From Fusicatenibacter sp. (GTDB taxonomy: Bacteria > Bacillota > Clostridia > Lachnospirales > Lachnospiraceae): a stretch of 59,989 nucleotides of DNA. Of this stretch, positions 13,735-23,679 are shown piece after piece. The notes below the pieces were generated by a model. It was not told the origin of the DNA and did no database searches. It was given only the letters and a program-made list of their open reading frames with translations. Position 1 is the first letter of the stretch. Every line of letters starts with the position of its first letter. Where the stretch lies: NCBI GenBank assembly GCA_017887445.1, contig JAGHIA010000083.1:1-59989 (forward strand), in the 5' to 3' direction. The position numbers and the translations under genes were made by a program.

Positions 13735-14775
13735 TTATTCCTCACGCTCTGGGTCAGCGTCCAGGCGGTTCCAGATCCAGTCACCGCCTTCGCCTCCGGT
13801 AAAATGATTGACCGCGCCGCTTCCCGGCACCAGACGTTCGTTGTAAGTATTGGAAAACTCCGTCTGCGCCACAGTTTCGGCGGTGACCGTCACCGTCTGC
13901 TGCGGCTGGGAAGTCAGCTCGTAGCTGGCGCCGCTGTACACCTCGGTCACTGTCACCGTCGTTCCCGCCGGAATGTTTTCGATCAGCACTTCCTCCGTTC
14001 CCGCCGCGCTGTGGGTGGTGGAGACAACATCGCTGTAGACGATATTCCCAAGAGAATCCTTTCCGTCCACAGAGAACACGAACGTGACGGTGCCAAGAGA
14101 AGCATTATAACGTTCCAGAGTCTTCAAGATCCGCAGGCTGCCGTAGGCAGATTCCCGCTCCGGTTTGAGACTGACGGTCACATGGTACTGCCATTCCCCG
14201 CTCTCCGCATCCCATCCGGGAAGCGCCGCCGCCAGCGGCAGAAACCGGTAAGTGTCACTGCCGGAAACCGCCGGGTCGGCCAGGACCAGATAGAGGCCCG
14301 GAGAAAGTTCCCGGACGACGCCCTGCCCATTCTCAACCTGCACCTGCCCATCCGGCGCTATCCCGCTGCCGGACGGCTCCTGCCCGTCAGAAGATTCGTT
14401 TCCCTCCGCCACGGCCTCCGCGTGGGAAATCACATCCCGCCACTGGCCGCTTTCGGCGGCTTCCAGAAGCTCTGTCTCCAACTCCGCGAAAGCTTCCGTG
14501 ACCGTGTACTCTCCCTGGGCGTCAATGTCCGCCATGCGGTACAGCCGCGCGCCGAAGCTGACCTTTCTCAGCTCCTGGGCGTACTCCCCGGTCCCGTCTA
14601 TCTCCAGTGTCAGGGAACATGCGCTGTCCCCTATCCTTTCGCCGGTTTCGGCAGCCACAGAAACCGGCGTCGGCACGTTGGCCGCACGGGCAGGCTGCGC
14701 GCCCGTCCCGGCAGCCAGAGACACCGCCGCCAGAAGAACGGCCAGATATTGCTTTTTATTTTTTGTTTTTCTCAT
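13735..14775 (-). CDS. Secreted pilin-like protein with prealbumin-fold domain
   Basis: A 346-residue secreted protein. Basic N-terminus MRKTKNKKQYLAVLLAAVSL plus SLAAGTGAQPARAA is a signal peptide. The body follows the pattern of SpaA/FctB-type minor pilins: an N-terminal beta domain ending in ELSPGLYLVLADP, and a second repeat SLRILKTLERYNASLGTVTFVFSV ending in GTTVTVTEVYSGASYEL, the E-box-like strand of isopeptide-forming pilin domains. There is no LPxTG sorting signal at the C-terminus, so it may be held by partners or be truncated. Start at 14775 because GGGAGG lies 6 nt before that ATG. It lies between the sortase gene and the TasA-like genes. Confidence 0.7.
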   Translation of the reverse strand: MRKTKNKKQYLAVLLAAVSLAAGTGAQPARAANVPTPVSVAAETGERIGDSACSLTLEIDGTGEYAQELRKVSFGARLYRMADIDAQGEYTVTEAFAELETELLEAAESGQWRDVISHAEAVAEGNESSDGQEPSGSGIAPDGQVQVENGQGVVRELSPGLYLVLADPAVSGSDTYRFLPLAAALPGWDAESGEWQYHVTVSLKPERESAYGSLRILKTLERYNASLGTVTFVFSVDGKDSLGNIVYSDVVSTTHSAAGTEEVLIENIPAGTTVTVTEVYSGASYELTSQPQQTVTVTAETVAQTEFSNTYNERLVPGSGAVNHFTGGEGGDWIWNRLDADPEREE

Positions 14776-14794
14776 TTTCATCCTCCCAGGCGTT

Positions 14795-14928
14795 TGCAAC
14801 AGTTCAGCCAGCGGACCTGTTACGGCATCCAGCCATTAAAAATCGCTTCGCGATGGGCCGGATGCCTGCAGGCACTACGTTTTCAGACGGTCTGCGCAGT
14901 AAATGCGCAGGCCTGGCTGAATAGTTAC
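14795..14928. repeat. Type A dispersed palindromic element, copy 1
   Basis: Begins GCAACAGTTCAGCC and ends GGCTGAATAGTTAC. The core has ATCGCTTCGCGATGGGCCGG, then GCCTGCAGGC, then GGTCTGCGCAGTAAATGCGC. It matches 36254-36388 and 44557-44690 closely. Confidence 0.85.
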
Positions 14929-14951
14929 AAGCGTTTCAATATTGAAGTTAT

Positions 14952-15028
14952 ACTGCAGTTTGACTGTGTCGCGAAAACACCTCGCGGGATAGTGGCAGGC
15001 GGAACGGTTACGATTGCTGAACCGTTAC
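14952..15028. repeat. Type B element fragment, fused to type A copy 1
   Basis: Contains GCGAAAACACCTCGCGGGAT and AGTGGCAGGC, the same end as the complete elements at 49563-49703 and 55785-55928, and closes with an imperfect GGAACGGTTAC/GAACCGTTAC palindrome. It touches the sortase stop codon. Confidence 0.65.
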
Positions 15029-15867
15029 AGATGTTTCCTGTTTTTTCCGCCTCTCTTTCCGACGCCGCCGAACAGCAGACGCAAAAGCAAAAACAGCAGG
15101 ATCGGAGCCGCCACCGCCGGAGCCACCAGAACCGGTTCAATCTGGACAGCGTCCGCCGTCACACGGACATCGGCCGCGCTTTCCTGATTCTCTACCCGAT
15201 GCCCTCTCACCAGAAGCCTGTGGGAATTAATCCCATATGGGGTACAGGTCACCAGCGTACACAGATCCTTTCCCTCCTCGATCTCCAGCAGTTCCACCTC
15301 CTGGGGTTCCACAATGTGGATCTGGTCCACCTGATAGGTCAGCACCTCATCCAGCACCCGGAGCAGAAACACATCTCCCTCTGTCAGCTTATCCAGGTCT
15401 GTGAACAGTCTGGCCGACGGCAGGCCGCGGTGGCCGGACACCACACAGTGGGTACTCACCCCGCCTACAGGAAGTGAGCTGCCCTCGATATGTCCCACAG
15501 CGATCTGCAGGACCGTGTCCGCCGTTCCGTGGTAGATCGGCAGAGAGACATCGATGGAGGGAATCTCAATATATGCCATAATGCCATTTCCGCTGACATT
15601 CAGCAGGCTTTCATACTGAGAAGTCTCCGTGTCAGTGGGCTGATAGCGGTGATGGTTGTTTAAAAGCGTCTCGTTGTACGCGTGCGCTTCTGACAGGTAT
15701 TGTTCATAATCGTCATCGTCCAGCTCCGCCACCGTCTCCGCGTAGGAAGCTATGGCCCGGGACTGATGGAAGGAGTTCCAGTAATCGCTGGCCGTAGGAT
15801 ACAGCAGCAAGGACAACCCTATAAGAATGACAAGAAGCAGCAAGATCGTGGTTTTATTCCGTTTCAT
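15025..15867 (-). CDS. Class C sortase (pilus polymerase)
   Basis: A 280-residue transpeptidase that would join pilins through LPETG-type signals. An N-terminal membrane segment (KTTILLLLVILIGLSLLLYP) is followed by the lid region, the catalytic His in VSGHRGL, the Cys in TCTPYG and the Arg in HRLLVRG. A second membrane helix closes the protein (PVLVAPAVAAPILLFLLLRLL), as in class C enzymes. The start at 15867 has AAGGAG 8-9 nt upstream. It follows the backbone pilin gene directly and is the only sortase in the window, so it should assemble the pilin and the adhesin of this operon. Confidence 0.92.
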   Translation of the reverse strand: MKRNKTTILLLLVILIGLSLLLYPTASDYWNSFHQSRAIASYAETVAELDDDDYEQYLSEAHAYNETLLNNHHRYQPTDTETSQYESLLNVSGNGIMAYIEIPSIDVSLPIYHGTADTVLQIAVGHIEGSSLPVGGVSTHCVVSGHRGLPSARLFTDLDKLTEGDVFLLRVLDEVLTYQVDQIHIVEPQEVELLEIEEGKDLCTLVTCTPYGINSHRLLVRGHRVENQESAADVRVTADAVQIEPVLVAPAVAAPILLFLLLRLLFGGVGKRGGKNRKHL

Positions 15868-15893
15868 AGAGGACTCTCCTTGCCGCTGCGGCC

Positions 15894-15941
15894 TGGAGCG
15901 TGTCTGAAGATCCGTTTCCGGAATCTTCAGGCACGCTCTGG
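15894..15941. repeat. Dispersed hairpin, family H, variant copy
   Basis: Arms CTGGAGCGTGTCTGAAGAT and AATCTTCAGGCACGCTCTGG pair almost perfectly. It lies between the backbone pilin and sortase genes, where it could weaken or stabilise the transcript end. A second stem, GTCGTTT with AAACGAC, follows around 15960-16010. Confidence 0.65.
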
Positions 15942-16029
15942 AGACTTTTCGTCCCCGGCGCGTCGTTTTGCAAAGAAAACATTCTTCGCGAAACGACACG
16001 TCCGGCACACAGCAGTTGATGTTTTTGGT

Positions 16030-17736
16030 TTATTTGTCGGAATCTGTAAGGTTCATGCGCCGTCTGGTAATCAGCATCACGCCTGCGGCAACTACCAGGA
16101 TGCCGCCGACTACATAGAAGATCGTAGTGCCCATGCCACCGGTTTCTGGGAGGGTCGGGCCCTTGTTGTTGGCGATGTTAATAGCGGCAGTACCATCGTC
16201 TACATTTCCAGTGCCCTGCTCTTTATCCACTACGACTTCCAGCTTTGTCAGAGCATTCTCAGCTTTACCGTCAGTCCAGTTCTGTCCATTCGTAGTAGTA
16301 GCGGTAATTTTTACATCCACATCCTTCGTCAAAAGATTATATCCATCCGGAGCTTTAATCTCGCGCAGTTTGTAGTCGCCATCGTCCAGGCCGATTACTT
16401 TGAACAGGCCATTATCATCAGACTTGAGGATCACATTAGTAGTCTCGTTCTTTTCTGTCCAGTCTGAATAAACGATTTCGCTATTTGTACCTGTTCCACT
16501 TGGCAAATCCACCCATCCTTTAAATTTTCCAGTGGTTGAATCTACATTGGCAACTTTGTTGCCGTCTTTGTTCAACAGAACGAACTCTGCATCTTTCAAT
16601 GTAATATTCGTGTTCGTACCATCTACCTTTGTGGTATCCAGCTCGTAGGTAAAAACAATGACCTTATCTTCGGGTGTCTTGCCAGTATTATCTGTATCAC
16701 CTTCACCGCTCTCAGCAGGATTATTGGAAAACTCAAGGTATACTTCATTGGGGTTACCCGGCAGGCCGATTTCAGCGTTTTCATTCAGAATCGCCGTATA
16801 GGACACAATGATGTAACTTCCTTTAGTTGCTCCTTCAACTTTTTTCAAATCAGCAAAGGATACCTCAAACGAACACTTGTCAGATAAAGCTGAAGTCGTC
16901 AGAGTATAATCTTCATTTACTGTTAATGCTTTAGCAGAATCCAAACTAGTGTTTTTAGCATTGACTACATAAACCTGAATACTATCTTCATTCAGTGTCA
17001 GACCTTTGGACATAGTATCATGAAAAATATATTTATAGGTGTCGTAACCATCCATCTCAGGTATGGTACCAATCAGTTTAAACGGTACATTGTCACCGAT
17101 ATTCCAATCAGCAACGTCATTGTAACCGTTGCCATAGTCTCCATCCTGTTTATACTTGTCGTCCTCCTGCACTTTCTTTTCTACGGTGGGGACATCGGAC
17201 TTTAGAGTGACAGTGATACTGTTTACAAGTTTCAGCATGAACTTCGTGTAAGCATCATTACCAGTAATATTTGAATTATCACTGTCTTTTACAAAGTAGT
17301 AACCTGCAGCTAGATCTGAAATAGAATAGGAACCGGTACCCTCAGTACTGAATGTCTTGGTGTCACTCAGATTATTGCCTACTACAGCTGCAAATGCGTC
17401 TAGTTGAACAGAATCGTTCCCGAAATCATCCAGTACTGCAGCTACATCTGCAGCAGTCCCACAATCCGCGAATCGCGTGCCGATAGTCTTATCCGATTTC
17501 AGCGCTGTCAACAGCGTATCTTCGTTTACACCATCTCCCCATGTAATATTGGACAGTATTTTACCGTTGCTAGACAAATCACCTGCAAACACCTGATATG
17601 CCTCATAAGTGTGTCCACTGGTAGAGTTATTGATGGTAATGGTATATGTATTCCCAGCCGCAAATGCAGGAATCACCATCACCAGTGCCATGAGCATTGT
17701 CAGCAGCATGGCAAAGAGTTTTTTTGTTGCTTTCAT
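16030..17736 (-). CDS. LPETGG-anchored backbone pilin (SpaH/EbpB-like)
   Basis: A 568-residue pilus shaft protein. Signal peptide KKLFAMLLTMLMALVMVIPAFA is followed by an N-terminal domain with FSTEGTGSYSISDLAAGYYFV, a central isopeptide domain starting with VPTVEKKVQEDD (the likely pilin lysine region), and a C-terminal SpaA/CnaB domain with the E-box LREIKAPDGYNLL. The sorting signal is LPETGG, then a hydrophobic helix and RRRMN. The class C sortase next door should polymerise it. AAAGGA precedes the ATG. Codon use is AT-richer than the surrounding operon. Confidence 0.93.
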   Translation of the reverse strand: MKATKKLFAMLLTMLMALVMVIPAFAAGNTYTITINNSTSGHTYEAYQVFAGDLSSNGKILSNITWGDGVNEDTLLTALKSDKTIGTRFADCGTAADVAAVLDDFGNDSVQLDAFAAVVGNNLSDTKTFSTEGTGSYSISDLAAGYYFVKDSDNSNITGNDAYTKFMLKLVNSITVTLKSDVPTVEKKVQEDDKYKQDGDYGNGYNDVADWNIGDNVPFKLIGTIPEMDGYDTYKYIFHDTMSKGLTLNEDSIQVYVVNAKNTSLDSAKALTVNEDYTLTTSALSDKCSFEVSFADLKKVEGATKGSYIIVSYTAILNENAEIGLPGNPNEVYLEFSNNPAESGEGDTDNTGKTPEDKVIVFTYELDTTKVDGTNTNITLKDAEFVLLNKDGNKVANVDSTTGKFKGWVDLPSGTGTNSEIVYSDWTEKNETTNVILKSDDNGLFKVIGLDDGDYKLREIKAPDGYNLLTKDVDVKITATTTNGQNWTDGKAENALTKLEVVVDKEQGTGNVDDGTAAINIANNKGPTLPETGGMGTTIFYVVGGILVVAAGVMLITRRRMNLTDSDK

Positions 17737-17790
17737 AGATTTTATACATCCTTTCTTTTTCTATTTGGGGCGCTTTTTTCGTTTTGCCCA

Positions 17791-20700
17791 TCAGGGCGCC
17801 CCATGTTCCTTCCTGCGCATTATTATATACATCAGGCTCGCCAGCACGATCAGTGCAAGGCCGCCTGCTGTAAACAGAGAGATTCCGCCTCCGCCGGTTT
17901 CCGGGAGGACGTAGCCGGAAGAACGGTTGATAATCACCAGCTCGCCGGATTGGATTCCGCTGTTGTTGTTGCTGGAGTAGATAGTTTCGAAGCCGGGGAG
18001 GGAGGTTAGCTCTTTTACATAATAGTAAAGTGTTTGGCCATTTTCATTTTGTTTAGGCAAATCAAACCATGTATAGGACCAGTTATTATCCGCATTAAGG
18101 TCTACTCTTTGATATTGCGTAGCATCTCCGACTGGGACATTATATGGCGTTGTATAATTTGAAAATGTTACATCCGTATTTGTGATATCATATGGTAAAC
18201 AAAGGGTAATCTCTATATCTGTGTCAATCTGTTCCAGCTTAATCATGCAAACACCTTGCTCATGAGCAACCTTTTGTCTTTCTCCACTACCGACAATATA
18301 TGATATATCGCTCCAAATATTTACACCTAAACTCAAATCGCTTCCTTTCGCTATATCAATGGACTGAAACTCGCCCTGATTATACGCCGTTTGCCACTTT
18401 ACCTTCACTGTCACAGCATTACTCTTCACCGCCTGCTGATACAACGCCACCTCCACGCTGTTCGCACCCGGAGAAGTTGCCGTGCCATTCTCATTCTGCC
18501 AGCTCTTTCTCACCGACAATTCCATAGGTTCATTCGGAACATAGATTGCTCCTGACGTAGTGAGAAAACGTACCTCTTCGGATTCAACTTTACCCAGAGC
18601 ACCATTGTCACTCATTGCCTGTTTTACCACGTCCGCTGTCTTCCCGTTCTCAACCCATACAAAATAATATGGCTCGAAATCTTTGTCATACCCACTAGGC
18701 GCTGTCTTTTCCGTAAGTCGATATAAAACATTGTCCTGGAAAGTAAAATCAGGGAACGTCTCATCATCTGCACGGGACAAAGTAAACAAACCATTATCGT
18801 TCGTAGTAAAATCTGCTAATTTTTTCCATTTCCAAACATTCTCATCATTTTTTTGATAAACCGCCAACTCAAACACTGCCCCTGGCAGCAGCTTTCCATA
18901 ATTTGTCGCATCGACCTTATAAATGGTCAACACTTTCTTGGTAGCCGTAGCGGAAGAAGATGTATCCACTAAAGTAGTTTCATCCTTACCGCCCGAACTG
19001 GCTCCGCCAGTAAGATTCGCCTCGTTATAGATTGTCAAGTCACCCGCCGCATTTCCGCGGTCGATCGCGTACTCATAAACCAGCACACAGGCCGTCTCGT
19101 CCGGCAAAGTAAAAGTCAGCTTATATTCCTTCTCATCATAGATGTAAGTGTACAGACTAGAATCCATCTCCGCTCCGCAGGAATTCTCCTTATCCGGATC
19201 ATACTGGTACAGCTTCACACTGCCAGGCCGAAACTCTGCGCCTGCCGCCTTACCTATATTTAGTTGATCCCGCAATTCGATGAAGTCCATCCCGGGAACC
19301 AGATCCTTTCCGCCTGCATTGATGACAATACAATAACGGATGATGTCAGATAATACGGGCTTGCCGCTATCATCAGTTATTGGCTCCCCATCGGCATTAT
19401 ATTGCGGAAGCTGCTCTCCAACCTTTTCAATTTCCGGAACTTCCCGCTCTACAGTAACTTCCATTTCGGAGTTTTCAGTTCCCCAGGTCACTTTGTTGCG
19501 ATACAACTGTTCCTCCAGACTAGGATCCTCTTCCCAGGCCGGGTCATCTTTGATGGTAACATCATAGTATACTGCAAGAGTGTGTTGATTTCCGTCTCCG
19601 TTATAGCCATCTTGGATGGTGAAAATTACCTGAGTAGTACCATCTTCATTTGGATTGTCAATTTTATAACTAATATTATCTGCAGCTATATATTTCTTCT
19701 GCTCATTATCAGACTGCCACTCGATATATGAAAATTCCCACCACTCATTCCCATAGAAACTCATTGTAACAGAATCCTTTACCAACGCAGCGCCTGCTGG
19801 CAGCAAATCTGTCAGAGTGATATCTCCGCCTGTGTCCTTATCAGTACGGATTAACACCCGGTAATGGATGGTTCCTCCGGAAGAAGTATAATCAATGCTG
19901 ATAGGATTTCCGGTAAAGCTGTTATCTGTATGTACTCCCGTAATACTAGCCTGCTTTTCCAGCTTCTTCGGCTTTTCCCAGGTAACACTTGCCGCACTCT
20001 CATGTTCTGGAATGTTGCCCTTATTGACAATCTTATATGTTCCGTCACCGGTCAGTTTGGTGTAGTCTACCTTGGTCTGATACCGCAGTTCAATCGTTTT
20101 GCCAATAATTTTACTCTTTGCAGTATCCAGAAAACTCACCTGAAAGCCATTAAGATGATTCTCTCCTGTAAAATCTTCGATCATCTTTCCTTCTGTATCA
20201 CAAATCTGATAATCGGTTCCACGAACCAGTGTTGTGCCACCGACTGTAATAGTCAACTGTCCCAGTAGTTTAGGGGTGATGTAATGACTGCCTTCAACTG
20301 GTGAACCACCGTCCAAAGACGCGCCGATCAATGTATCTGTATAAGTTATCTTTTCAAGGTCTACGTCTTTCTTAGGTACTGTAATGCGGGACACCCATTT
20401 GTATGTTCCTTCCGTGTCCGTAGAACTGTTCTGTTCCAGACCCTCCGAGGCTTTTGCCAGATCGTAATCCTGAATCTGTCCCGTGATATCACCGCTGCTG
20501 CCCTCATAATGCTCGCCATCTCCATCCAGCTCCACTTTATTGGACACACTCCACAACTCACCCGGCTCACCTTCCGAAGGTGCATCGGTTTCATAGGTGA
20601 TTGTATAAGTATCACTGGAACCCGGTGGGAAAGTATATGGCAGAGTGATCGTCTGGCTGGTTTCACCAGAGCCGGTCATGGTAATCACCGTATCCACAGG

Positions 20701-23067
20701 AATTGTGTGTTCCTGACCGTTAATCATCATAGTATCATTAAGAATATACCCACCGATATCCTTCTTGTCCGGATTCAGAGTGATCGTCCACTTAATCTTT
20801 CCGGTCCCACTGTCATGATAACCCCATTTCTTGATCATCTCCTTAGAAATGGTCACATCACACCATCCCGAGCTGCTGTCACCGCCGCTGGTACCAGTAG
20901 CGGAGTTAGATACATTAGATGCGCCGTTGTCCTGGCTGGACTTTTTCGGTGTAGCAGTATAGGTAACAATGTATTTTTCTCCAGCCTCAAGCTTGGGCAA
21001 GCCACTGATTGAAAATTTCTCCCAGTTATTGTTCCAATCAACCGTACCAAAATCTATCGTATAATCAGTTTTCGGTATTTCCACTCTCCCGTTATTTTTA
21101 TCAATTTTGACAAGTGTGAAACTATCCTTATCATACGCAGCAAGAGTATTACCACCTGCAAAAGCGTCGCTGATAGTCACAGTATCTCCAGTTCCCTTTT
21201 CCGTAGAAACCGTAACGGTATAGTGAAGCATCCCCTCATCCTTGTTATAAGAACCTTCTTTTTCTATATGAATATCCGTCGGGGAGGTATTCGGCTTTAT
21301 CGTGATTATTCCGCCATCTCCACCAAACTCGATCTGTTCTTCGTTTTCACTCTCGTCTTTGGAAAGTGTCCCTTCAAAACGGATCATTCCTGTAAAAGCG
21401 TTATTATCAGCAAAATTCTCTTCAAAAGTAATTATAATTTTGCCATCAGTGCCAATCTCATATTTACCCACCGGGGTCTGACCATCATATACAGTACCCG
21501 ATTCCTCTTTTGAAAGGCGGATTCCTTCCGGAAGCTGGTAATAAATTGTTTTATTACTTTCACCAACCGTATTCGCCGGAATTGTATAATTGATCTCCAC
21601 CCTCACAGAATCCCCATCCGTAAATTCCGTTCCAGGAACCCACGTTCCATTTACCAGTCTGGAAACCGTCACGCTGGTAATATTCTCTGCGAAGTTATGG
21701 CCATCTCCATTTTCCGCTGTACTCACCGCTCCATTATCCGCCAACCCTGCCGCTTCCATACCAGCCGAAAACATGCGGATTTTTGTAGAATCTATGGGTG
21801 ATACCGTAAATCTGATTCTCTCCGAATCTTCCTCACCGGAGTTACTATCTGCGGAACCATTCTCCGTGGAATTCGATCCATCCAAATTCATTTCATTGGA
21901 ATCTGTCTCGTTTGAATTTGTCTCACTTGAATCTGTCCCGTTTTTCTTCGTTTCGTCCGAACCTGCATTCCCGGAATCATCTCCTGACAGATTGGAACTA
22001 TTATCTCCATCCTCCCCGGAAGCGCCATTTTCCGGCTCCTGCGTCGGTGTCGGCGACACTTCCTCTGTTTTCTCCACCCAGGAAAGTTCGAGGGTTTCCT
22101 CCGCCCGGCTCTGGGCATCCTCCAGCGAAGCGCCGCTGCCAAAGGAAAGTTTCAGAGTTCCTTTCTTTGAGGCATCCCCCGCCTGTTCCAGAACGATTTC
22201 CGTATGGTAAACTGTCTCATATTCGACGATCTGCTGCGGCTTCTGGGAAGTTCCCTCCGCCGAACCTGCTGACGCCTTCTGGGAATTATCTCCCTCTGCA
22301 CCTTCCGAAGTTTTCTGGGGCTCACCTTCTTTTGTGCCCTCCGAAGATTCTTGCGAATTTCCTCCTTCCATGCCTTCCGCAGGCTCTTGGAGATTTTCTC
22401 CCTCAATACCTCCCTCAGTTCCCTGAGAATCGCCTCCTTCGGATCCGCCCGCAGGTTGCTGGGAATCTCCTCCCTCCGCACTCGCCGCAGGTTTCTGTGG
22501 ATTTTCCCCCTCGGTAGTTTGAACAGGCTCCTGCGCCGCTTCCTCCGGCTGAATTTCCTTTACCACCGGTACCTGCTCCTCCGTTACCTCGGCGCGGTAA
22601 CGGTTCGCGCCGTTGATCCACGGAAGCGAAAACCTTGCCGACTGGCCCTTCGCCAGACAGAACCAGTAGCTTACCGTTCCGTCTTTGCCGTATTCCCGGT
22701 GCAGTTCTACGTTTCGCCCCTCCTGAGCGGCGATCACGGCGGTTCCCTCCTTGTTAAAAGCAATGCCGCTTTCCTCCAGTCCCGCGTTGCTGCCAGCTGC
22801 TTTCAGAACAAACACGGTTTCGTCCCGTCCGTCTTCCGCCCTCGCGAAAATCTCCGCCTGGAGCGCCTCCCCAAAAACTGCCGTCCTGGGATCTGCCGTA
22901 ACCTGCAAAGGAGCGTTTTCCATGGTAATCGCCGGCAAAATCAGCAGATAAACTGTCACAAAGACCACCACTGACGCCATGCCGGCCACAACCCGCAGCC
23001 ACCAGCGGCGGCGCCGTTGTTCCTGTATAAAACCCAGTGCCTGGGTCAGAAGATTTCTCTGATCCAT
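17791..23067 (-). CDS. Giant LPETGG-anchored adhesin/tip pilin
   Basis: A 1758-residue surface adhesin, probably the pilus tip or a long wall-anchored adhesin. The N-terminus is QRRRRWWLRVVAGMASVVVF plus TVYLLILPAITME, a long basic region and a single hydrophobic segment instead of a compact signal peptide. Residues ~190-280 are Glu/Gly/Ser-rich degenerate repeats (EGGDSQ-type), ~340-420 are Ser/Asn-rich. The central ~1000 residues form serial isopeptide-type beta domains. A SpaA-like domain with LYRLTEKTAPSGYDKDF and a CnaB-like domain with YYYVKELTSLPGF precede the sorting signal LPETGG and a membrane helix. AAGGAGG lies 8 nt before the ATG. It is co-directional with the pilin and sortase genes. 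Confidence 0.9.
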   Translation of the reverse strand: MDQRNLLTQALGFIQEQRRRRWWLRVVAGMASVVVFVTVYLLILPAITMENAPLQVTADPRTAVFGEALQAEIFARAEDGRDETVFVLKAAGSNAGLEESGIAFNKEGTAVIAAQEGRNVELHREYGKDGTVSYWFCLAKGQSARFSLPWINGANRYRAEVTEEQVPVVKEIQPEEAAQEPVQTTEGENPQKPAASAEGGDSQQPAGGSEGGDSQGTEGGIEGENLQEPAEGMEGGNSQESSEGTKEGEPQKTSEGAEGDNSQKASAGSAEGTSQKPQQIVEYETVYHTEIVLEQAGDASKKGTLKLSFGSGASLEDAQSRAEETLELSWVEKTEEVSPTPTQEPENGASGEDGDNSSNLSGDDSGNAGSDETKKNGTDSSETNSNETDSNEMNLDGSNSTENGSADSNSGEEDSERIRFTVSPIDSTKIRMFSAGMEAAGLADNGAVSTAENGDGHNFAENITSVTVSRLVNGTWVPGTEFTDGDSVRVEINYTIPANTVGESNKTIYYQLPEGIRLSKEESGTVYDGQTPVGKYEIGTDGKIIITFEENFADNNAFTGMIRFEGTLSKDESENEEQIEFGGDGGIITIKPNTSPTDIHIEKEGSYNKDEGMLHYTVTVSTEKGTGDTVTISDAFAGGNTLAAYDKDSFTLVKIDKNNGRVEIPKTDYTIDFGTVDWNNNWEKFSISGLPKLEAGEKYIVTYTATPKKSSQDNGASNVSNSATGTSGGDSSSGWCDVTISKEMIKKWGYHDSGTGKIKWTITLNPDKKDIGGYILNDTMMINGQEHTIPVDTVITMTGSGETSQTITLPYTFPPGSSDTYTITYETDAPSEGEPGELWSVSNKVELDGDGEHYEGSSGDITGQIQDYDLAKASEGLEQNSSTDTEGTYKWVSRITVPKKDVDLEKITYTDTLIGASLDGGSPVEGSHYITPKLLGQLTITVGGTTLVRGTDYQICDTEGKMIEDFTGENHLNGFQVSFLDTAKSKIIGKTIELRYQTKVDYTKLTGDGTYKIVNKGNIPEHESAASVTWEKPKKLEKQASITGVHTDNSFTGNPISIDYTSSGGTIHYRVLIRTDKDTGGDITLTDLLPAGAALVKDSVTMSFYGNEWWEFSYIEWQSDNEQKKYIAADNISYKIDNPNEDGTTQVIFTIQDGYNGDGNQHTLAVYYDVTIKDDPAWEEDPSLEEQLYRNKVTWGTENSEMEVTVEREVPEIEKVGEQLPQYNADGEPITDDSGKPVLSDIIRYCIVINAGGKDLVPGMDFIELRDQLNIGKAAGAEFRPGSVKLYQYDPDKENSCGAEMDSSLYTYIYDEKEYKLTFTLPDETACVLVYEYAIDRGNAAGDLTIYNEANLTGGASSGGKDETTLVDTSSSATATKKVLTIYKVDATNYGKLLPGAVFELAVYQKNDENVWKWKKLADFTTNDNGLFTLSRADDETFPDFTFQDNVLYRLTEKTAPSGYDKDFEPYYFVWVENGKTADVVKQAMSDNGALGKVESEEVRFLTTSGAIYVPNEPMELSVRKSWQNENGTATSPGANSVEVALYQQAVKSNAVTVKVKWQTAYNQGEFQSIDIAKGSDLSLGVNIWSDISYIVGSGERQKVAHEQGVCMIKLEQIDTDIEITLCLPYDITNTDVTFSNYTTPYNVPVGDATQYQRVDLNADNNWSYTWFDLPKQNENGQTLYYYVKELTSLPGFETIYSSNNNSGIQSGELVIINRSSGYVLPETGGGGISLFTAGGLALIVLASLMYIIMRRKEHGAP

Positions 23068-23088
23068 CGGTTTATCCTCCTTCCATTG

Positions 23089-23679
23089 TTATTCCAGCGG
23101 GCCAAAACCGTCAAACGGCCAGACCCGAAATACCAGCTTCCCCACAATCTGTTCCTCCGCTATGCAGCCTACGGTGCTGCTGCGGCTGTCCACAGAGGTT
23201 GACCGGTGGTCGCCCATAACAAAATAGCGGCCGTCCGGTACCTGATAAGGCAGTGTAAGATCACATTCTCCCAACGCTTTTTCCGTCAGATAGGACTCCT
23301 CCAGCTGCTCCCCGTCCACAAACACCGTCCCGTCCTCGTCGATATCCACCCACTCCCCTGGCATGGCGATCACACGCTTTACCAGAATCTTATTGTTGAA
23401 CCAGAAGGAGATAATGTCGCCTCTTTGGAAGCTTCCTCCTTTTAAGGACACGACAATGTCTCCCTCGCTTGTAGTAGGCGTCATGGATGTGCCGTAGATC
23501 CGGAGAACCGGAAGAAACAGCGTCGCCACAAGGATCGCCGCCGCGGCCACCGTGACCAGAGAGTAGACGGTGCTGCGCAGGACCGTGTGATATCTCCTGC
23601 GGTAATTCTCTCTTTTTAATTCCGCCTCCAGCTGCTCCACTGTCGGGCAGGGCGGCGGACCTGTTTTTCTGCGTCTCAT
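23089..23679 (-). CDS. lepB: Signal peptidase I dedicated to the pilus locus
   Basis: A 196-residue S26-family signal peptidase. One membrane segment (YSLVTVAAAAILVATLFL) is followed by the catalytic Ser in YGTSMTPT, the catalytic Lys in KILVKRVIAMPGE and the conserved box GDHRSTSVDSR. The Ser/Lys dyad makes it the bacterial P-type rather than the Ser/His SipW type. Its position just before the adhesin, which has an unusual export signal, and upstream of the SipW-type substrates suggests that it processes them. It overlaps the coiled-coil gene upstream by 4 bp (ATGA). Confidence 0.9.
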   Translation of the reverse strand: MRRRKTGPPPCPTVEQLEAELKRENYRRRYHTVLRSTVYSLVTVAAAAILVATLFLPVLRIYGTSMTPTTSEGDIVVSLKGGSFQRGDIISFWFNNKILVKRVIAMPGEWVDIDEDGTVFVDGEQLEESYLTEKALGECDLTLPYQVPDGRYFVMGDHRSTSVDSRSSTVGCIAEEQIVGKLVFRVWPFDGFGPLE

